Shown here: in pieces, positions 6,619 through 8,589 of the stretch | How the letters are laid out: every line of letters begins with the position of its first letter | Numbering within the stretch: position 1 is the first letter of the stretch | Assembly: GCA_017629325.1 (NCBI GenBank) | Contig: JAGBXL010000147.1 | Location: 1-8,589, forward strand | DNA length: 8,589 nt | Direction: 5' to 3' | Source of the DNA: Clostridia bacterium | GTDB taxonomy: Bacteria > Bacillota > Clostridia > UMGS1810 | Notes under the pieces: generated by a model | What the model was told of the DNA's origin: nothing | The model's database searches: none | What the model saw: only the letters and a program-made list of their open reading frames with translations | Made by a program: the position numbers and the translations under genes

Positions 6619-7611
6619 ATGGCAGGAAGCATAAAAAAAGATATTCGTGATGGAATAAAAAGCAAGGTATATCTTGTTTGGGGCGACGAGGATTATTTAA
6701 AAGATTATTACTCCAATGCCTTGATATCTAATGCTGTGAACAAAGACCTTGCAGATTTCAACTACAAGCAGTTTAGCTCAGGCAAAATAAATAATGATGA
6801 GATTGAGGGCTTTTTAACCTCATATCCTTTTATGAGCGATAAAAAAGTTATTTATATAAAGGATAGCGGACTTTTTAAAAAATGCTCGGATTCCGACAGG
6901 GAATTCTGGAAGGACTTATTTTCTAGTCTGCCGGATTTTGCACTCATTGTATTTTCCGAAAAGGCAGTTGATAAAAGAAATGCACTCTATAAGCTTATAG
7001 CCGCCTACTTTTCGTGCGATGAATTCCCCATTCAAAAAAGAAGCGACCTTATAAGCTGGATTTCAAGGTATTTTACCAAATTCAAAAAAAATATAACGCC
7101 CGAAGTTGCCGATTATATGATAGAGTGCTGCTCGGAGAATATGTATATTTTAAAAAGCGAAATGGATAAAATGATTAATTTTAAAATCCATTCAGATGTT
7201 ATTACAAAAGAAGATATAGACAAATGCTCATGCAAAATTCCCGAAAGCAAAGTTTTTAAAATGATTGACGATGTTTTGGAAGGGAAAATTAAAGAAGCAG
7301 GGCAAAAATTTGCCCAGCTAAAGCTTTTAAAAGAAGAGCCTGCCCTTTTGTGTGCTGCCATTTTTTCAAAATATATGCAGTTTAAAAAAATAAAAACCTT
7401 AGCAAAAAGTCTTTCTCCAAGAGAAATTGCACCAAAGGTAAAAAGCACGGAATATTTTGTTAAATTGCAACTTAAACAAATAGGAAGATTATCCGAAGAA
7501 AAAATTGACAAGGTTCTTTTGGCTTGTCAGACTATGGACTATAAATACAAATCGGGGCTTTCAGATGCGTGGACAGAACTGGAAATAGTGTTTGCCATTA
7601 TGGCTGAATAG
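6619..7611 (+). CDS. holA: DNA polymerase III subunit delta
   Basis: Delta subunit of the clamp loader, which opens the beta sliding clamp during replication. The 330-residue product has the family's N-terminal pattern KVYLVWGDEDYLKDYY (16-31), the following beta-strand region with VIYIKDSGLF, and the central SEMDKMINF helix expected of the domain III region. No functional Walker A is present, as usual for delta. The ATG lies four bases after the comEC stop, and its ribosome binding site GAGGTG overlaps the last comEC codons, so the two are probably translationally coupled. comEC-holA adjacency is common in Bacillota. rpsT, which often follows in Bacillus, is not here. Identity rests on pattern and context. 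Confidence 0.93.
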   Translation: MAGSIKKDIRDGIKSKVYLVWGDEDYLKDYYSNALISNAVNKDLADFNYKQFSSGKINNDEIEGFLTSYPFMSDKKVIYIKDSGLFKKCSDSDREFWKDLFSSLPDFALIVFSEKAVDKRNALYKLIAAYFSCDEFPIQKRSDLISWISRYFTKFKKNITPEVADYMIECCSENMYILKSEMDKMINFKIHSDVITKEDIDKCSCKIPESKVFKMIDDVLEGKIKEAGQKFAQLKLLKEEPALLCAAIFSKYMQFKKIKTLAKSLSPREIAPKVKSTEYFVKLQLKQIGRLSEEKIDKVLLACQTMDYKYKSGLSDAWTELEIVFAIMAE

Positions 7612-7686
7612 TAAAAGGGGATGTAAAAAAAGTCCAGAACGCAAAAAGGCAGAAATAATGCAAAAAATGAAAATACAATTATGCAG

Positions 7687-7709
7687 AAAATTGCAATTTT
7701 TGTTATAAT
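7687..7709 (+). promoter_or_regulatory. Candidate extended -10 promoter with adjoining palindrome
   Basis: TGTTATAAT (7701-7709) is a perfect extended -10 element on the plus strand. Directly upstream lies the 14-bp perfect palindrome AAAATTGCAATTTT (7687-7700), a possible operator. No good -35 is present. Transcription would start near 7716, inside the first arm of the 7708-7746 hairpin. Both elements are AT-rich and could be chance. Confidence 0.35.
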
Positions 7710-7746
7710 AGGTTGGAAAATATCTTTTTAAGATATTTTCCCCTAT
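7708..7746 (+). repeat. Long bulged inverted repeat downstream of holA
   Basis: GGAAAATATCTT (7715-7726) pairs perfectly with AAGATATTTTCC (7730-7741) over a TTT loop. Beyond a 2-base bulge, ATAGG (7708-7712) pairs with CCTAT (7742-7746), giving 17 pairs in all. A true U-tail is missing; the next T run is five bases, at about 7755-7759. It could be a 5' stem of a small RNA, an end of a repeat element, or a holA mRNA 3' structure. Confidence 0.6.
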
Positions 7747-7765
7747 GTTATGCCTTTTTGCTATA

Positions 7766-7852
7766 AACAAAGCTCACCACTCGCAGTACCTTTGTACAGC
7801 TTCGGGTTACCACCTCAAGCGAGAAAAAATCTCGCTTGAGGCTCGCTTTGTT
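7766..7852. repeat. GC-richer element bounded by inverted repeats, MITE-like
   Basis: AACAAAGC (7766-7773) and GCTTTGTT (7845-7852) are perfect 8-bp inverted repeats enclosing 87 bp. Inside lies a perfect 12-bp hairpin, CCTCAAGCGAGA (7813-7824) with TCTCGCTTGAGG (7830-7841) over an AAAAA loop, and a GTAC-N4-GTAC motif near 7784-7795. By hand count 42 of 87 bases are G or C, clearly richer than the flanking AT-rich DNA. This suggests a small dispersed repeat. No clear target-site duplication was found, and copy number cannot be judged from one window. Confidence 0.45.
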
Positions 7853-7887
7853 CATTCTGAATCGTTTTTTCCTATCCCCCAGAAAAG

Positions 7888-7928
7888 AAGGCGGTGTAAA
7901 AACATAGTTTTTTTACACCGCCTTTTTT
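7888..7928. terminator. Bidirectional intrinsic terminator between convergent genes
   Basis: AAGGCGGTGTAAAAA (7888-7902) pairs perfectly with TTTTTACACCGCCTT (7910-7924), a 15-bp stem with a 7-base loop. On the plus strand it runs into TTTTTT (7923-7928), and on the minus strand into CTTCTTTTCT. It can therefore end the holA-side transcript and that of the DUF5693-like gene, whose stop codon lies inside the stem. Confidence 0.93.
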
Positions 7929-8589
7929 AATATTTTATAAACAATTCTATTTAATAATAAAGCTAAAACACAAAGCGGAACAGAAAGTAAAAATCCGTTA
8001 AATGTTCTAAGATATATAAAACTCACTTTAGTAAACACATGGCAAAAACTATTGAGGCAAGAGCTCACAAGAATTCCAACTCCCACTGCCAGAGTGAGTG
8101 GGATTAAAGTTTGCTTTGTATTTTTTACATACCACACAAAAAGTGCCAAAGAGGGCCAGCCTATTAAAAATTCTTTTGTTCTTGGGCGGATACCCATGAG
8201 AGAATCTAAAGCATTTCTAAAATTTATTTCAAAGTCTGAAGCTACGCTGTTTCCGCTTCGGAGAATGTATAAATATGCAGCGATTATACCAAATATGGCA
8301 ACAAGAAAAACAAAACATAAATTTTTTATATTTATGCTAATCTTTAAGTTTATTTTTTTAAAGCCATAGAGCCTGATATATGCAAACACAGAGAATATTG
8401 GCGGAATAACAAGTGATATTTTAACACCTCTGAAAGAAGAAAAATACATATAGTAATCTATGCCTGACAAAACTGCACACAAGCTGTATCCTCTTAATGC
8501 AAATGCCAAAAGAGCTGTTAAAAAGCTTAAACATAAGCATTTTACAAAGCCACATTCACAAAATCGTCTTGCACAGTAGAGTATCATAG
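7913..8589 (-). CDS. DUF5693-like multi-pass membrane protein, C-terminal part (cut by window end)
   Basis: Function unknown. About 225 residues are visible. The stretch with NSVASDFEINFRNALD followed by RPRTKEFLIGWP resembles the conserved C-terminal region of DUF5693 family proteins of Bacillota, by recollection rather than search. Around five or six hydrophobic segments suggest an integral membrane protein (about residues 18-31, 57-73, 89-108, 147-155, 162-180 and 203-216, counted from the Met at 8587). The frame is open to the window edge and only two bases precede that Met. Because DUF5693 proteins are normally several hundred residues longer, the Met is probably internal and the gene continues to the right. 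The last codons AAG-GCG-GTG-TAA form one arm of the terminator at 7888-7924. It is convergent with holA. Confidence 0.7.
   Translation of the reverse strand, partial: MILYCARRFCECGFVKCLCLSFLTALLAFALRGYSLCAVLSGIDYYMYFSSFRGVKISLVIPPIFSVFAYIRLYGFKKINLKISINIKNLCFVFLVAIFGIIAAYLYILRSGNSVASDFEINFRNALDSLMGIRPRTKEFLIGWPSLALFVWYVKNTKQTLIPLTLAVGVGILVSSCLNSFCHVFTKVSFIYLRTFNGFLLSVPLCVLALLLNRIVYKILKKAV

Larger units (their letters stand above)
7612..7912. other. Structured intergenic region between convergent holA and DUF5693-like gene
   Basis: This 301-bp gap has no convincing gene. From left to right it holds an A-rich stretch with nothing recognisable (7612-7686), a 14-bp palindrome (7687-7700), an extended -10 box (7701-7709), a long bulged hairpin (7708-7746), a GC-richer element bounded by inverted repeats (7766-7852) and the left arm of a strong terminator (from 7888). 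The density of paired structure is much higher than anywhere else in the window. A 61-codon ORF at 7745-7930 runs through these structures and ends in the terminator, and I regard it as spurious. Confidence 0.7.
7715..7928 (+). ncRNA. Candidate small RNA locus (promoter-hairpins-terminator)
   Basis: An extended -10 at 7701-7709 would start a transcript near 7716. That transcript would contain two strong hairpins (7715-7741 and 7813-7841) and end at the T-run terminator near 7928, a length of about 210 nucleotides. The order promoter, structured body, terminator is that of a small RNA gene. I do not recognise it as 6S, SRP RNA, tmRNA or RNase P RNA. The alternative is a chance -10 beside an inserted repeat, or a long structured holA 3' untranslated region. 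Confidence 0.25.

Noticed and set aside
7113..7511. 132-codon minus-strand ORF opposite holA
   Set aside because: Antisense of a well-supported holA reading frame, with no ribosome binding site or family resemblance.
7745..7930. 61-codon plus-strand ORF through the intergenic hairpins
   Set aside because: It runs through two inverted repeats and ends inside the terminator tail, with no ribosome binding site. Translation of a repeat element is the simplest reading.
1..8589. CRISPR array, tRNA or rRNA genes, transposase, prophage or defence genes
   Set aside because: No regularly spaced repeats, no tRNA-like cloverleaf or rRNA sequence recognised, and every long ORF is accounted for by housekeeping or membrane proteins.

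Overview
The window is AT-rich, with strong AGGAGG-type ribosome binding sites and gene orders typical of low-GC Gram-positive bacteria. The order tig-clpP-clpX, a comEC-holA pair and a DUF5693-like membrane protein together suggest Bacillota, probably class Clostridia and possibly an uncultured lineage. This placement is inference from gene content and composition; no 16S rRNA or other marker is present.

Layout. On the minus strand, reading right to left, lie a metallophosphoesterase gene (3503-4225), then tig (trigger factor, from 3445), clpP (1375-1959) and clpX (19-1293). The last three form a protein quality-control cluster: trigger factor helps nascent chains fold at the ribosome, and ClpX unfolds substrates and feeds them to the ClpP proteolytic chamber. 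On the plus strand, comEC (4380-6614, DNA-uptake channel) and holA (6619-7611, DNA polymerase III delta subunit) are translationally coupled. At the right edge is the C-terminal part of a DUF5693-like multi-pass membrane protein on the minus strand (7913-8589), cut by the window end.

The main anomaly is in tig. An in-frame TAA at 2225-2227 ends the ORF after 406 codons. The same frame stays open for 71 more codons (2009-2224), and these encode the missing last helix of trigger factor followed by a lysine/alanine/proline-rich tail. The gene therefore carries one premature stop: a very recent nonsense mutation, a sequence error or, less likely, readthrough. No other gene here has an internal stop, and TAA ends most of them, so a general stop-codon reassignment is not supported.

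Two non-coding regions stand out. Between the metallophosphoesterase and comEC (4226-4379), two good sigma-A-type promoters sit back to back with their -35 boxes one base apart. The 301-bp gap between holA and the DUF5693-like gene (7612-7912) holds a 14-bp palindrome, an extended -10 box, a long bulged hairpin, an 87-bp GC-richer element bounded by inverted repeats and, at the right end, a 15-bp terminator stem that contains the stop codon of the convergent gene. This could be a small RNA locus or a MITE-like insertion. I see no clear new defence or mobile system; apart from these points the window is housekeeping.
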